Shown here: positions 12,901-27,454 of the stretch, in pieces
How the letters are laid out: each line of letters opens with the position of its first letter
Position numbering within the stretch: the first letter of the stretch is position 1
NCBI GenBank assembly: GCA_030847615.1
Contig: JAUMIR010000004.1
Location: 233,782,501 to 233,846,500, forward strand
Direction: 5' to 3'
Length of the DNA: 64,000 bases
Source of the DNA: Gambelia wislizenii
Lineage: Eukaryota > Chordata > Lepidosauria > Squamata > Crotaphytidae
The notes under the pieces: model-generated
Told to the model about the DNA's origin: nothing
The model's database searches: none
The model's input: the letters and a program-made list of their open reading frames with translations, nothing else
Position numbers and translations under genes: made by a program

Positions 12901-15900
12901 ACTCTCCCACAATCAACCACCTTAACTTATGAATTCCCACACATTATTGCTATGTGCACACTTAATCTAAACTGCAAATATTATACCTTTCCCTCGATTC
13001 CAATTCCACAGTCTGCTGCCTGGATCATACTAACATCATTTCCTCCGTCACCTGAAAGAATGTGAAATATCCAGTTATGTTTTAGAGTGGCATGACAAGC
13101 TTCTAAGCCATTTAGCTTCATTATAAACTTAATGAGCTATATGAATTAGCATTTATGTCAAAAACAGATTTGCTGTTCCATTTTGGAAATGAAAAATAAA
13201 ATAAAATAAAAGAAATCCACTACGTGTTCTCTCTCTCTGACTTCAACAATTTCTGGTCTCTTACAGGTAAATGGCAATTCAGAAAATCTATCATGGCTTG
13301 AGATAATCCCTTTATTAATGACTTCAAAAACACAAGGCAGGGGTTGGGCTGGATGGCCCTCATGGTCTCTTCCAACTCTACAATTCTATGACTCTATGAC
13401 AATTCTGAAAGAAAGCTGCAAATCCCTTCTGAACATTCAAGGGCCACTGTGTAGCCAAGCTTCAGTTAGTTTGCCTAAACATACCTACTGCATGACTACA
13501 ATCAAGTCCATTATATTGTTACTTTGGAGAAATTCATTTATCAGCTGACACTATCTCTGGGCAGATCCAAGCAATACACTTTCCCCTTTCTGAATATACA
13601 GAGTATTGGGTACTGGAGTATACAAGGGGACTCCTAATCATAACAAAATCTGAGTTAAAACGACTGGACTTGTTTTAAACAAAAATAATTAAGTAAATAT
13701 GTTTTTCTTTTTGTGTTTTAGCTGGTCATGGGACACAGTGGATTTGCTTACTAAAGGAGGGGTAAAGGGTTACCAGATAGTTTCAAATGCCAATTAGTGA
13801 TTATTCGCTAAACTATAACTGTTACTGGTCCATTTTTGTAATCTTGAAAAAAATAAAGTTATGCTTTGCCTCAATTATCATTATTAAAATGTTCTTGTTG
13901 TCATCCTGTCCTTTAATTCTACTTTGAATTCATTTTTTTGTTATTATCATCAACCTTTCACATTGTTAGTCTGTTAACAAGAATGACCACTGTGTGATTA
14001 GTTTGCCAACACGAACAAACCAGAGTGCATACTTGCCTATTGCACATGTACGTTTTCCTGTATGGTGTTGCAACAATTTTACAATGTGGGCTTTTTGGGT
14101 GGGAGAACATCGACAGCATACGACAGCTGGACACTGACATGCTAGTTCAACAAATTCATGCTCATAGTACTTCAAACAGACCTACAAAAGAAACACATTT
14201 TAATTCAAATTGATGGTTTACCACTCAAAAGAACTCCAACAGTATTTTTTAGTTTCAACATTCAGTCAAACAGCTGAAAGTTGGATTGCTTTTCAGCTAT
14301 TATACTGGTATGTATACCACAGGCAATGACCAGAATCCAAAGAAACAGCAGGCACATGCAGAAGAGAACATGTTTCCACTGTTGAAAAGACAAAGAACTG
14401 TGAAGATTATGCAGCTTATTCTTCAGCAATGGAAATAACTGTGTCAAAAACAGGATGAAGATGCAAGTCCCTAGTAGTCTGTGAATGTCCTTTCTTGCCT
14501 CCTACCCATAATATATAACCTGGTCCACTTCAATATATCTTAAAACTGAAATAAATACTGCCTTGAACTAAGGGGGGGGGATCTTTGAAATAAGATTTGA
14601 CAAGCCATTTCAGTACTGTGAAAACAGAGTTGGTAGAACACAGAATATATGCCAAATGATAATCCTGAACTGCTTCATTTTTATTCATAATCATTTTAAG
14701 AGTGTTTTCTTTCCTTATCATATATTCTGCACCCTATGAAATGAAAGGGTGTTCGAATGAAAACACATTTCTTTATTTAGTCCTTCTAATTTTAATCTAC
14801 TAACACAGAACAGGATCTTTCAGAGCGTGTTAATGAATTCTTACTGAAAATTGTAGACAGTCCTATGTGTTATTGCGCCAGTAGCCCTTTTGTCTGCAGA
14901 CAGAAAACAAAATTGTGGACAGCTTATTACAGTGACCTGTAGCTCCGTCTCAGTTTTATCATCACTTCTCAAATGCACTATGCAGTCTGACCAGATGGTC
15001 CCTGATATCCCTGACCCCTTTGCTATTTGGCATGGGGAAATGTAATCCTCACAAAAATAATAATAAAAAATTTGTAAAACTGAAGGCAATAACAAACTAA
15101 GGCACAGACAGACATGGTGTGGTCATAGTTGAGGATGGGGAGAAATGGTTTCTTCTTAAATAAACTGCAACTGGGGAGGCTGATTGTTAGACTTTCCAAG
15201 TAAAACTCTCATGAAAGATCCCCATGGCAATGCCTATGAAAATTATAACTAGCAGCTACAGAACAAGGGCAGTGCAACCCTCAGAGGGGCTCTCCATGTT
15301 GTTCTGGCACAGTCACGGAATCACAAAACTGTTACAACATTGCCGTCACTTATTGAAATCTCCTCTTACCTTCAAGAGGGAGAAAAGACAAACAAGCTCT
15401 TTCAATTAATATAATCTGCAAAAGGAAGTTTGTGTACCTGTTCTGCAATTCAGGTTAGACTCATTTTAGGTGTTATATGATATAAAACAAATTACATACC
15501 TATTTCACCCAAAGGTGTTGCTTGGGTCCTCTTTTCAACATCTGCTGGAAAATGCACCTAAATCAACCATTTCTAGAGATTACATTAACACTGCTGTCAA
15601 CTGACAAAAGCCAGGGCCTTACCTCCAGAGAATCCCCAGATATTACTAACGCACAGTCATGTTTCCTCCTGAATGCATTTAGTTCCAAATGAGCTTCTCC
15701 ACGATTGGTTACCTTAATTAAAAAAAGAAACACTCAAAAGTTCAAGGTGGAACTGTTAAGTATATTTCTATACATTTTTTATTATAATGGAATTTCTCCA
15801 ACATTCTTTTTAGTCCTCTTTCAGAGACTTTGCCATCTGGGACGGACTGGCAAATTCTGCTCCTGTAACAGCCACTGCAAAGTCACTGAGAAACAGTAAA

Positions 15901-18900
15901 ATCTGTAATGCTGAAGACCAGCTGTGCAGCTTCAGTTTCCTCCCAAGACCTCAGTGTTTGCTATCCTTTGCTTCACACTGTTAGTAGCCTTTCCTTAAAA
16001 TATGCTAAAACATTCTCCTAATGCCTAAAACACAGTTGAGCACAATGGTTCTCCATGTCCCATGTTGACTGCCGTGTTATGGTGACCTGATTAATTTCAA
16101 AGTTTTTCTTGGGCAAGGTGGCTTTCCATTGCCTTCTTCTGAATATAGCCCACAACACATGGTATTCCCTGGTGTGCTCCCTTCCAAGTACGGTTGTCCC
16201 TCCACATTCACTGGAGTTAGGGGTGCAGGACCCCCGTGAAAGTGGAAAACCCATGAATAACTCTAGGTTCCCCAAACAGTATTTAACACGCACACAAAGT
16301 ATGATCTGCAGATTCAACTCACCACGGGTAGCTTCAAGGCTGTGGGGTTCCTTCACAGGGCAGAAGATGGCTGGTGGGGCTTACCACCACCTCTGCTGCT
16401 GCCCTACATCATTTTTAATAGGGACTTACAAGTCTTATTGGCAGTCTCTCAGTTGCATGAGGCTAGCAGTCCCTATTAAAAATGGCATAGGGCAGCAGCA
16501 GGGGCAGCAGCAAATAATTCATGAATAATCAAATCCGCAAAAGTGAAACCTGCAAATGTGGAGGGCCAACTGTACTAACCAGGCCTGACCATGTTTAGAT
16601 TGTGAGATCAGAGTGGACCTGGTGCCTGATGCAATGCTTTTACAGAAGTTGCAAAATATATTATTGGAGCTGGGTAGTGGTTCTATATCATGGTTCTCCA
16701 AAGAAATGGGAAGCAAGGAAAAAAGAGCAGAGGGTGACAAATATCATTTCCAGAAAGTGAATACTTTCACAAGAAAATCTAGTAACTTTTAAAAAGAGGA
16801 GAGAGGAAGAGTACATGAGCTCAAGGCTTGTTGTAACTCATTCTCTTAACACTAAATCAGAGTTTAGCATTACCATGCTGAAATAATTAAAAATCTGACA
16901 TCTAAGATATGCTATAAGTAAAAGTTTAACAGTTCTGAATACATCTAAAATTAAAGGAACAGACATAATACAATAACATTGAAGTGCTTGACCCTGTAGG
17001 GAATAGGCGTTACTCATTCACAGTCTGACATCTATTTATATCAAGAAAGCATTGTTTTCCACACATTCTCAAGCAACATGAGAACAAGGGCACAAGTCCA
17101 AACACAGTTAGTAACAGAGAATGAGAGGTTGATACTTACTGTGAATGATCATTCTAGGAAATTTGAAGGAGCAATCCACTACCACTGGGTTATTCCCTTG
17201 TGCCAGCTGATCAAGGAAGGAGACCAAAGTTCTAAACTAGGGTTTCTCAACCACGGTTCCCTGGAACCCTAGGATTCTATAAGAGATTGCTAGGGGTTCC
17301 GTAAAATATTGAGCTTGAAATTATGTTTTTGAGCTGCAGATGTAATAATTTTTAGGAAGGGGTTCCCTGAGGCCTGAAAATTGTTTCAAGGGTTCCACCA
17401 GGGTAAAAAGGATTAGAAAGGCTGGTCTAAACCATTTCATCCATTGCTCCCTTCTCTCCCTTCTTCAGTTTTGTTAGATCACCTTGCAAGGTGTGTGCAT
17501 TAAAACCACTCAACTTAGATGTTCAAGTTAGAAATTGACAGACATTCTTTTTTTAATATAGCCACAGACAGGGGGTGGATTGCTCCTTCTGCCTTTCTAG
17601 AATGATCGGTATCAACCTCTCATTCTCAGGAAGGCTAAAGGAGCAATCCATTACTACTGGGGTATGCCCAAGCCATATCCCTAAGGACGGAAGTGGCTGC
17701 TCAAGTATGGAACTACTGCTTGTAAAGCAGTGCGTCTGAAGGCTGACTGATCTGACCTAAATTTATCTACTTTATAGTGCCTTATGAATGTTGATGGCTC
17801 TTTCCAAACTGCTGCTTTGTACACATCTTCGAAGGATGATTTAACGGTGAAAGTCGTCATGGTTGCCATTGATCTTGTCCAATGTGCCCACAACTGCTGT
17901 GGTCTTGGAGCACGAGCATAATTGTAACACAAGTAAATGCATCTTTTCAATTACTTTGAAATCGTTGACTTGAATACTTTATATTGTAACGTCCTTGGAT
18001 GAAAAGACATGAACAATGCCTATGTATGCCTAATTGCTTTTGTCCTATCAATGTAGATCTTCACTGCTCTTCTGACATCTAATGAGTGCCATCTTTTTTC
18101 CAGTGGATACAACAGGTTCGGACAATATGTTGATTCCAATGTTGGAACCATTCTGAAACATGATATAGATTTTGGAAGAAATGATGGATGAATGGTCAAG
18201 GACAATTTATCTCTTTCAAACCAGCATAAGTTAGGATTTACAGATAATTATGTAATTTCTGACACTTGCCTTGCTGAAATGACTAGAAATGACACCTTAA
18301 ACACCATTAGTCTTAATGGTGCCTCCTCAAGTGGCTCAAATGGTGGTCTTGTTAAAGTGTGTAGCACTAAATTCAAATCCCATGTAGGGAATCTATGAAT
18401 GGTTGGAGGTGTCTGCAAAGTTGCTCCCCTCAACAAATTCTTAACATGAGCATGTGCTCTCACAGGCTTTCTTTCAACTGATAACACAAAAGACAGAGCT
18501 ACTGCCTGTCTCTTCAACATGTTAGTCCTTAGTCCTTTATCAATTCCACTGTGCAAAAAGGATAAGATAGTAATTATATGCACCTCTTCTATTAATACTA
18601 AATTTCATTCATACCACTTTGGAAGGCCTACCATGTGGTTTCATATATATGCTGAGCTGACTGACACCTAGAAGCCAAAACAGTGTTCATTACCAGCTCT
18701 ATATATCCTTGACTCTTTAGAGACTGCTGTTCAACCTCCATGCAGTTAGACAGAACCACTGCAGGTTTGGATGGCATATTGGGCCTTGAATTAATAGATC
18801 CTGTCTCTGAAGTAGATGGCTTCTCCACCGACATATTGAGTAAAAGTGGAAACTATGGGTTGCGTGGGCAGTGTGAGGCAATTAAGACTACCTCTGCCTT

Positions 18901-21900
18901 CTGATTTTCATTAGAACTCTCTGTATCATTGGCAGCGGAGGGAAAACATGTAGCAGACCCTTTTCCAACCCAATGCTAATGCATTGTGCCCCTCTGCAAC
19001 AGCGCTTCCATCTACTGAAAAATATCTTAGTCTGGAATTTTGCACAGATTTGAAAAGGTCCATCATAAAATTTCCATATATGATTTGTAAATTGTTGAAC
19101 ACTTCCTGGTTCAAACTCCACTCCCCTGGATGTATTTTATTTCTGCTCAAGTAATCTAGTGTCAGGTTTAGAGTCCCCTTGAGATAGACTGCTGTTAAGG
19201 AATTCAACATTTTCTTGGCGCACAATTGTATTTTGGATTACTCTTTCAGCAGTTGTTGTGACCTTGTTTCACTTTAGTTGCAAAGATACGCCTTGAACAG
19301 TGATATTGTCTGTACACACTAGCACGTTCTTGTGTTTTATTTTGCTTGCAAATTTTCACATGGCCAGCCTGATTGCTCTAATCTCTAGCAAGTTTATGCT
19401 GAGTTCCTATTCCAACTTTAACCTTTCTCCCTGAAGTACTTGATTCTGACAATGGGCATCTGTTGTAATTGTTATCTTGTGCTGTGGAACAAACAACATC
19501 CACTGATCTAAACTGCCTGGTTTGATCCACCAAAGCAAATCTCTTTTACTTGCTTTGGTAATATTAGGGAGACATGCCTTTTCCTTATTATATTACTCTG
19601 ATAAGGTCTCATAAAGACTTGATACCATGTCTGTAGTACTCCTATTGGCTCTGAAGCCACATTGGCTTTCAGGGAGAAGTTCTTCTGCAATAGCAGGAAC
19701 TAATCTGTTCAGGAGTATCCTTGCAAGGATTTTTCCAGCAATAGAGAGCAGTGTTATGCCTCGATAGTTTGAGCAGTCAGATTTTGTTCCTTTTTTCTTG
19801 TACAGGGGGATGATGACTGCATCTCGGAGGTCTGATGGCAGTTCCCCTTTTTCCCAGCAATTCACAAGGAATTCGTGGAATTTTTCGTGGAGTGCATGAC
19901 CTCCATGCTTCCAAACTTCAGGTGGGATTCCATCAATCCCAGCTGCCTTGCCGTTTTTCATCTGCTGTATGGCCGTAAGGGTCTCTTCCAAAGTGGCAGC
20001 TATGTCCAATTCATTTTTCATTGGTTTTTGTATCATATGTTGGATAGCTGAGCCTTGGACTACTCGGTTGGCGCTAAAGAGACTTTGAAAATGTTCAGCC
20101 CATCGATTCAGGATGGAGACTTTATCAGTAATTAATGTTTGACCATCTGTACTGTATAAGGAGCTTTGGACCTGATAAGTAGGTCCAAACACTGCTTTAA
20201 GAGCTTCATAAAATCCTCTATGATCACCCAGATCTGCACAGCGTTGTGTCTTTTCTGCTATATTGATCCAGCACTTGTTCTGCATGTCTCGGAGTTTTTG
20301 TTGTAGTTTACTACATGTGAGGCGGAAAGCTGCTTTTCTTACATGGCAAGTTGGCTGGGCAAGGTATGCCTGGTGAGCAGTTCTCTTCTTTGCCAACAGC
20401 TCCTGGATCTCTTGGTTGTTTTCATCAAACCAGTTTTGATTTTTCTTGTGGGAGAACCCGAGGGATTCTTCTGCAGACTGGAGGATACTGTTTTTGATAT
20501 GTTGCCAAAGCAGTGTAGGAGAAGGATCTGTAGGATGGTCTTCAAGTTTCGTTTGTAGATTTGCCTGGAAGGTGTCTCTCATGGTAGCTTGTTGAAGATT
20601 GTTGACTTGGAGTCTCTTTTTTAAGATGCCACCCCTCTTAGGTTTGAACTTAAGATGAAGATTTAGTTTACATCTGACGAGGCGATGATCTGTTTGGCAT
20701 TCTGCCCTGGGCATCACTCGGGTATGACGGACATCACGAATGTCTCTCTGACGGACTAGAACATAGTCAATGAGGTGCCAATGTTTGGATCTGGGATGCA
20801 TCCAGATCTACGTAACATTTGTCGACCTCACCAAAGCCTTCGACACTGTAAGTAGACAAGGTCTGTGGCAGATCCTGGAAAGACTAGGATGCCCCCCCCA
20901 AATTCCTTAAAATGATTATCTTGCTACACAAGGGCCAGCGTGGTCAAGTCAGATATGGCGATGCTCTTTCAGAGCCCTTTCTAATAACTAATGGAGTGAA
21001 GCAAGGTTGTGTTCTTGCACCAACTTTATTTACAATCTTCTTTAGCATGATGCTCCAAAGGGCTGTGGCAGAGCTTGAAGAAGACGACAGCATCTATATA
21101 CGTTACCGTACTGATGGTAGCTTGTTTAACTTAAGCCGTCTGAGGGCTCACACTAAGACTCTAAACTATCTAGTCCGTGAGCTGCTCTTTGCCGATGATG
21201 CTGCCCTTGTTGCTCACACAGAAGCAGCTCTGCAGCGCCTAACATCCTGCTTTGCAACAGCTGCAGAGCTGTTTGGGCTGGAAGTCAACCTGAAGAAAAC
21301 AGAAGTTCTTTACCAGCCTGCACCACAGGACGAACACCACCATCCCCACATTGCCGTCGGTAAATCTGTGCTCAAGTCCGTTCAGCAGTTCACCTACCTG
21401 GGAAGCATCATCTCCCCAGATGCCAAGACTTACAAAGAGATCGATCACAGATTAGCAAAGGCATATAGTGCATTTGAAAGACTTCACAAAAGAGTCTGGA
21501 GCAATAAACACCTGAGGCAAAGCACAAAAATCAGTGTGTACAGAGCCATTGTACTGTCTATCCTCCTTTATGGATCTGAAACATGGGTCACCTATCGCCA
21601 CCACCTACGACTCCTCGAGCGCTTTCATCAGCGCTGTCTACGCACAATCCTAAATACACACTGGACTGACTATGTGACGAATATTGCTGTCCTTGAGCAA
21701 GCAAGGATCACCAGTATTGAGGCCATGATATTGAGAACGCAGCTGCGCTGGGCAGGGCACGTTTCTAGGATGGAGGACCATCGCCTCCCAAAAATACTAC
21801 TCTACGGTGAACTCGCCACGGGTCAGCGTAAGAGGGGCGCTCCAAAAACTCCCTGAAACAACATCTCAGGCTTGGCCAAATTGATCACCAACAGTGGTCC

Positions 21901-24900
21901 GCCCTGGCCTCACATTGGGAGGCATGGAGACGCACTATCCACAGTGCTGCAGCCTTATTTGAGAACTCATGCCGAACAAGTCTTGAAGAGAAACGACAAC
22001 GCAGAAAGAATCACAACCCAAAAACACCACCCAAGGAGACCTTCTGCTGTGCTTTTTGCAACCAGACTTGTTTATCTCGGATTGGCCTTTTTAGTCATCA
22101 GCGCGCTTGCAGAAAGCGCGGGATGTGTCCTTCCTGAATCTTCGTTTGCGAAGAAAAGCCAGAGAGAGACACATGTGAAATCTCGCCTACAGGACTAGCT
22201 GAACTGATGAAATTAAAATTCCTCGTATCCTGGCAAGATGCTTCAAATCTACTACCTTCTCCTTTCTCAATGTTATTATTTCTTCTTTTGTTTTCTGTTT
22301 TCTTTCCTTTGAATGAAAAACACCTCCACCTTCCATCTGCATGCAATCTTCAACAAGTTATCATCCAGGTAACTCCCCATTGTCTCAAGAAAGCTATCAG
22401 AGAGACCAGAACCTTAGTGAAAACCCTGGGTGCAAACACATGACCAGAAGAGCCCAGAATTGGTAATGGCTGCTGTTGTAATCGAACCATAGGATTTGAG
22501 TAAATCCTTTTCAATTTCTGATTGGATGGGACTTGTTCTATTGCCCCAATTTGAATTAAATGCTGAATTTCCTTTTTGACGATCTCCCTCTTGATTCTGC
22601 CTTTCTGTACCAGTGATAGAAGATATTTTTGTTTCCTGAGAAAACAGTTTCATAACTTTCTTGAACTACTCGAAATGCCCATTTGTCTGTCTGTAGTTAT
22701 GTCCTCCCAGTTGACCAAAGTGAAGTAATCTTCCTCCCCTCAGTAGATCTTCCAAGTCAGTACTGTTCCCTGCCACCCCTGCTCTATTCTTGGTTGTTGT
22801 TGTCCTTGATGTCTAAACTGGAACCTACATGTATTCTATTACTGTCTACGAGGTCTGTCTATTAAATAATGAGACTGATCCAATAACACATCTTTATTTA
22901 TATGTATTACAATTCTAATGTTTGTCCCCTTCAATATACTCCCTGTTCACACTCACACACCGATACAGTCTTGTTTTCACTGGACGAAGGCGTGGAGCAG
23001 ATCTGTTTCTGTCAGCTGTTTTAACACATTTGCCATTTTCTTCTTTACTGCATCAATTTACTAAAAACATGTTCCTTTAAGCACCGATTTCACTTTAGGG
23101 AAAAAAGTAGCATAGTGCCAAATCTGGTGAAAATGGAGGATGTTCAAGTGTAATAATATGTTTATTGGCCAAAAACTGCTTCACAGAAAGTGTTGTGTGA
23201 GCAGGCATGTTGTCTTGATGAAGAATGAAACCCTTTCCCACAGTTCTGGCCTTTTTTCTGTCTCTCTCAACTTTGTCAAAACTTTCTTATAATAATGCTG
23301 GTTCACTTCTGCCTTCTGGAACCCATTCTGCCAAAATTACGCCCTTGATGTAACCCCTCCCCCGCAATGAGCATGGCTTTGCATCTGGACTTGCTTTGAC
23401 GTGCTTTTTTCATTCTTGGTGATGATGGTGTTTTCCAGAGCATTGACTGTTGTTTTGTCTCAGGTTCATACTGGAAGAACCAGGTTTCATCACAAGTGAT
23501 AATTTTTTGAAAAAGGGTTGGGTCCACCTCAAATTGCTGCAGAATGTCTGCAAATTTCCTTGTGGTACTCTTTTTGCTCTGGTGTGAGAACCCTAAGGAC
23601 CAACTTGGCACAAACTTTTCTCATGTTGAGATCCTCATGCAAAATTTTCCACGCAGTGTCTTTGTCAATGTTCATGGCTTCAGCTATCATTTGGACACTG
23701 AGTTGGTGGTCTTCTTGAACAAACTAGCTGATTTTTTCCACAATTTCTTCCATTCTTGAAGTGGAAGGTCGTCCAGGGCATTCATCATCTTCATTCTCAC
23801 GTCCTTCTATGAATCTTTTGTGCCACTCAAATACATGCGCATGAGACAAGCAGTTTTCCCCATATGCCTCAGTAAGCATTTGAAAAGATTCCATTGGTGT
23901 TTTGTTCAATTTTACTAAAAAAATTTAAATTGACATGTTGCTTGACTTTTAAACTTAGCATTTTTCTGGCACACAACAGACAACACAGCTGCTTTAAATC
24001 ACAACTGACAAGTAACTGAACCGCTGAGGGTGCTGATGTTTGTCATGAAGGTCCAGACATGTTCAAGGTCACCACTCAAGCATTCACAATCAGTTCTCCC
24101 TGATTTGTCTGAAAAGTAGAAACACAGTCTTGTTATTTAATAGACAAACCTAGTATAGTTTCTAATTCCCCTTTGTTTTTGAAAGTCTCTTCCTCCTTGA
24201 AAAGAGTAGTTTTCTCCCCTGAAAAATCTCCTAACTTTCTTCTTTACACTGTAGGAAGCACCTGCTTCTTGTCCTTTCCTTCCATTAAAACCCTGTCCAG
24301 AGCTTTTTTCTCCAAATAACAGTTTTCCCTTGAAGGGAGTGCTTACCAAGTCTGCTCTCGACTTTTGGTCAGCCTTTGATTGATTCGACCATAGAAATAT
24401 TTGACCAAGTGTAGTATTAGTACAGTAATTGTCCATGCTGCAAAGGCTGTGGCATCATAGAACCATGAAAGCCATCCGGTCCAACCCCCTGCCACGCAGG
24501 AATAAACAATCAAAGTACTCCTGACAGATGGCCATCTGTTTAAAAACCTCCAAAGGAGACTCGACCACACTCTGAAGCACTGCATGCCACTTTCAAACAG
24601 CTCTTACTGTCAGGAAGTTCTTCCTAATATTTAGGTGGAATCTTTTTTCTTGTAATTTGAGTCCACTGCTCCATGTCCTAGTCTCCTAAGCTGCAGAAAA
24701 CAAGTTTGCTCCCTCTTCAATAGACATCCTTTCCAGTACTTAAATATCATTTCACCTCTTCACCTTCTCTTCTCCAGCCTAAATATACCTAGCTCCCTAA
24801 GCTCCTCCTCATATTTCCAGACCTTTCACCATTTTGATTGCCCTCCTCTGGATGCATTCCAGCTTGTCAATATCCTTCTTGAACTGCAGTGCCCAGAACT

Positions 24901-27419
24901 GGACACAGTATTCCAGGTGAGGTTTGACCAAAGCCTTGATCCAGACACTATACTCCTATTGATGCACCCTAGAATCACATTGCCTCTTTTTTTTTTAGCT
25001 GCTACATCACTGTTCATTTGTGTTCAGTTTGTGGTCTACTAAGACTTCTAGATCCCTTTCACATGTACTGCTGTCAAGCCAGGTGTCACCCATCCCATAT
25101 CTGCATTTCTATGCATTTCTCCAATCTGTTAAGGTCATACTGACTTCTGATCCTGTCCTCTGGGGCATTCGCTACCCCTCCTAATTTGGTGTCATCTCTA
25201 AATTTGATAAGCATGCCCTCTATTTCTATCATCCCAGTAATCAATAAATATGTTGAATAGCACTGGGCCCAGGACAGAACCCTATGGTACTCCACTAGTC
25301 ACTTTTCTCCAGGATAAAGAGGAGCCATTAGTGAGCACCCTTTGGGTTCAGTCTGTCAACCAATTACAAATCCACCTAATAGTAGTGTTGTCTAGCCCCC
25401 ATTTTACTAGCTTAATTGCAAAAGTATCATGGGGGACATTACTGAAATCAAAATACGCTACATCTAAGTGCTTACAGACTGTTTAATGATCTGCTCCAAA
25501 ATCTTTCCTGGTATTGATGCCAGGCTGACTGGGTGATAATTGTTTGGTCCTCTTTTTTTCCCCATTTTGAAGATGGCTACTGGTATTTGTTTGAATTTCT
25601 CTTTGGTAATTTCCCCCCCTCCACTTTCCATTTCTTGTACATGCCCTTTAAATCTTAGCACAGTTGAAACTCCCACATGAGCCACATACTGCATATCCTG
25701 CATCATATCCTACATCAGCCACATACAGCAGAACCTGTTCTAACTTACATAGTGTTCTTAGTAGTGACCAAGCACATGGACAAAGCCGAAGCTTCATGAG
25801 ACCCTCTCAAAGCTGAATCAATTATTTTTTCAACCACATCCTTCAGTAATGACCAGTAAAAAAAGGCAATTGATCCATATTCTTCTTATCAAAGGTATTC
25901 AAGTTTTCACTATAATCTAACAATCTTTTAGAATTGAGTGCTGACTCCCATTCTGATTCAATTAGGAAATAACTCTGATAGGAATGTCCAAGGACTTTGC
26001 AATCATCTTCTTAACACTGATGCCACACTAGTATCCTTCCTATTTTTTTGCACTCCTACTCTGATCTGGATCTTCCAGACCCAAACTGGCTAATGCTTTC
26101 TTAAGTAGACCTTTAAATGTATCTATCTCAAATAATCTAAATTTACTTGGTTCCACTATACAATCTTCATCCAAAGAATGCCAATCCTCCAATTCTGAAT
26201 ATTCTTCTTCACGTGATAGTTCCCTCTCTAGCGACCTTTCCGAGTCTGCATCTGATAAATCATCCATTGTATTGAACTATTTCTATTACTTTCACTGTTC
26301 CTAAGAGAAGCATGCTTTGTTTTCTCAGAACACTTTGGCTTTTCCAAACCCCCTTGACTCAAACCTTGCATCTGTAACACTTCCTTCTGACTTAGAGAAT
26401 TTTTTTAGTTCTCCTGAGGTTTCTCCTCCACTTAATAAATGTTACAAATTCATTAAACTTAAACTGCCATTGTTGCTCAAATTCACTGCTGTCATACTAG
26501 TCGGATTTAGTAATTTTATTAAGAGTAGATATAGTATTCAAGTCCATTGCATCTGGAAATTTTGCTTAAAAATACTATTTTGCACCTTTGAATCTATTTA
26601 TGTGCTAATTCATTCTTTAATTATGTTTCTAAATACAGAAAACCTGAACCTGACTGGCAGCACTGGGCTCCACTGACGCTACAAACTTAGTTTTCTATGA
26701 CTGTACCTGAGTTGGAGTCTGTGCTAGCATTGTGTTCAGGTAAGTCAAAAACCTCTCCTGAATTCCAGCCTTGGATTTTAAAAGCTCATTTTTTTCTTCT
26801 GCAGGCTTCAGTGGTGCTTGCCCAGTTGCCTAGCAACTCATGTACCTGTGCGCTTGAAACTGCTGCCTTCTCTGGAAGCTCTCCTTGCTCCAACACCTCC
26901 CTTCTGGCTAGAACTCTCCAATTCAAGATGGCAACTGGAAGGCACAATTACACTAACTTCCTGTGAATTCCCTTTCTCCCTCTGAGGAGACTGAATCCGT
27001 AAGTCCTTTGCCTTCCCTCCACCCTTAATTTTGTCCTTTTTAACTTTCTTAGATCCCAATTTTCAAGTTTTGCCGCTGCTAATTTTGTATCAGAGTGGTG
27101 ATAAATGGACCTTCCTCTGTGTCTCTCTCACTTGATGCCATAAAAATCTTTCTTGATATTGACTTTGCAGCGTGTTCAGAGGCTCTCAACACCCAACTGA
27201 AAAGCAGTAGTGCTTTTGTTTATGCTTTCACACTCTGTAGCCTGTGTGCCTGCAGGTATCTGAACGTTTTAGCAGCATCTTCCTCATCCAGCAGCCATTT
27301 CTTTTTATCATTAGGCATGGAGCTGTTCTCTGTTTTCATCCGATTCAATGAGTTTCGTCTTCTTTTTTTGACAACTGCTAACTATGTATGCCTTATAAAT
27401 GCTAAAGTAAGTTATTTAA

Positions 27420-27454
<35 letters not shown>

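Noticed and set aside
20339..20558. Open frames overlapping on both strands within the inverted LINE half
   Set aside because: Frame-shadows of the 402-codon LINE frame.
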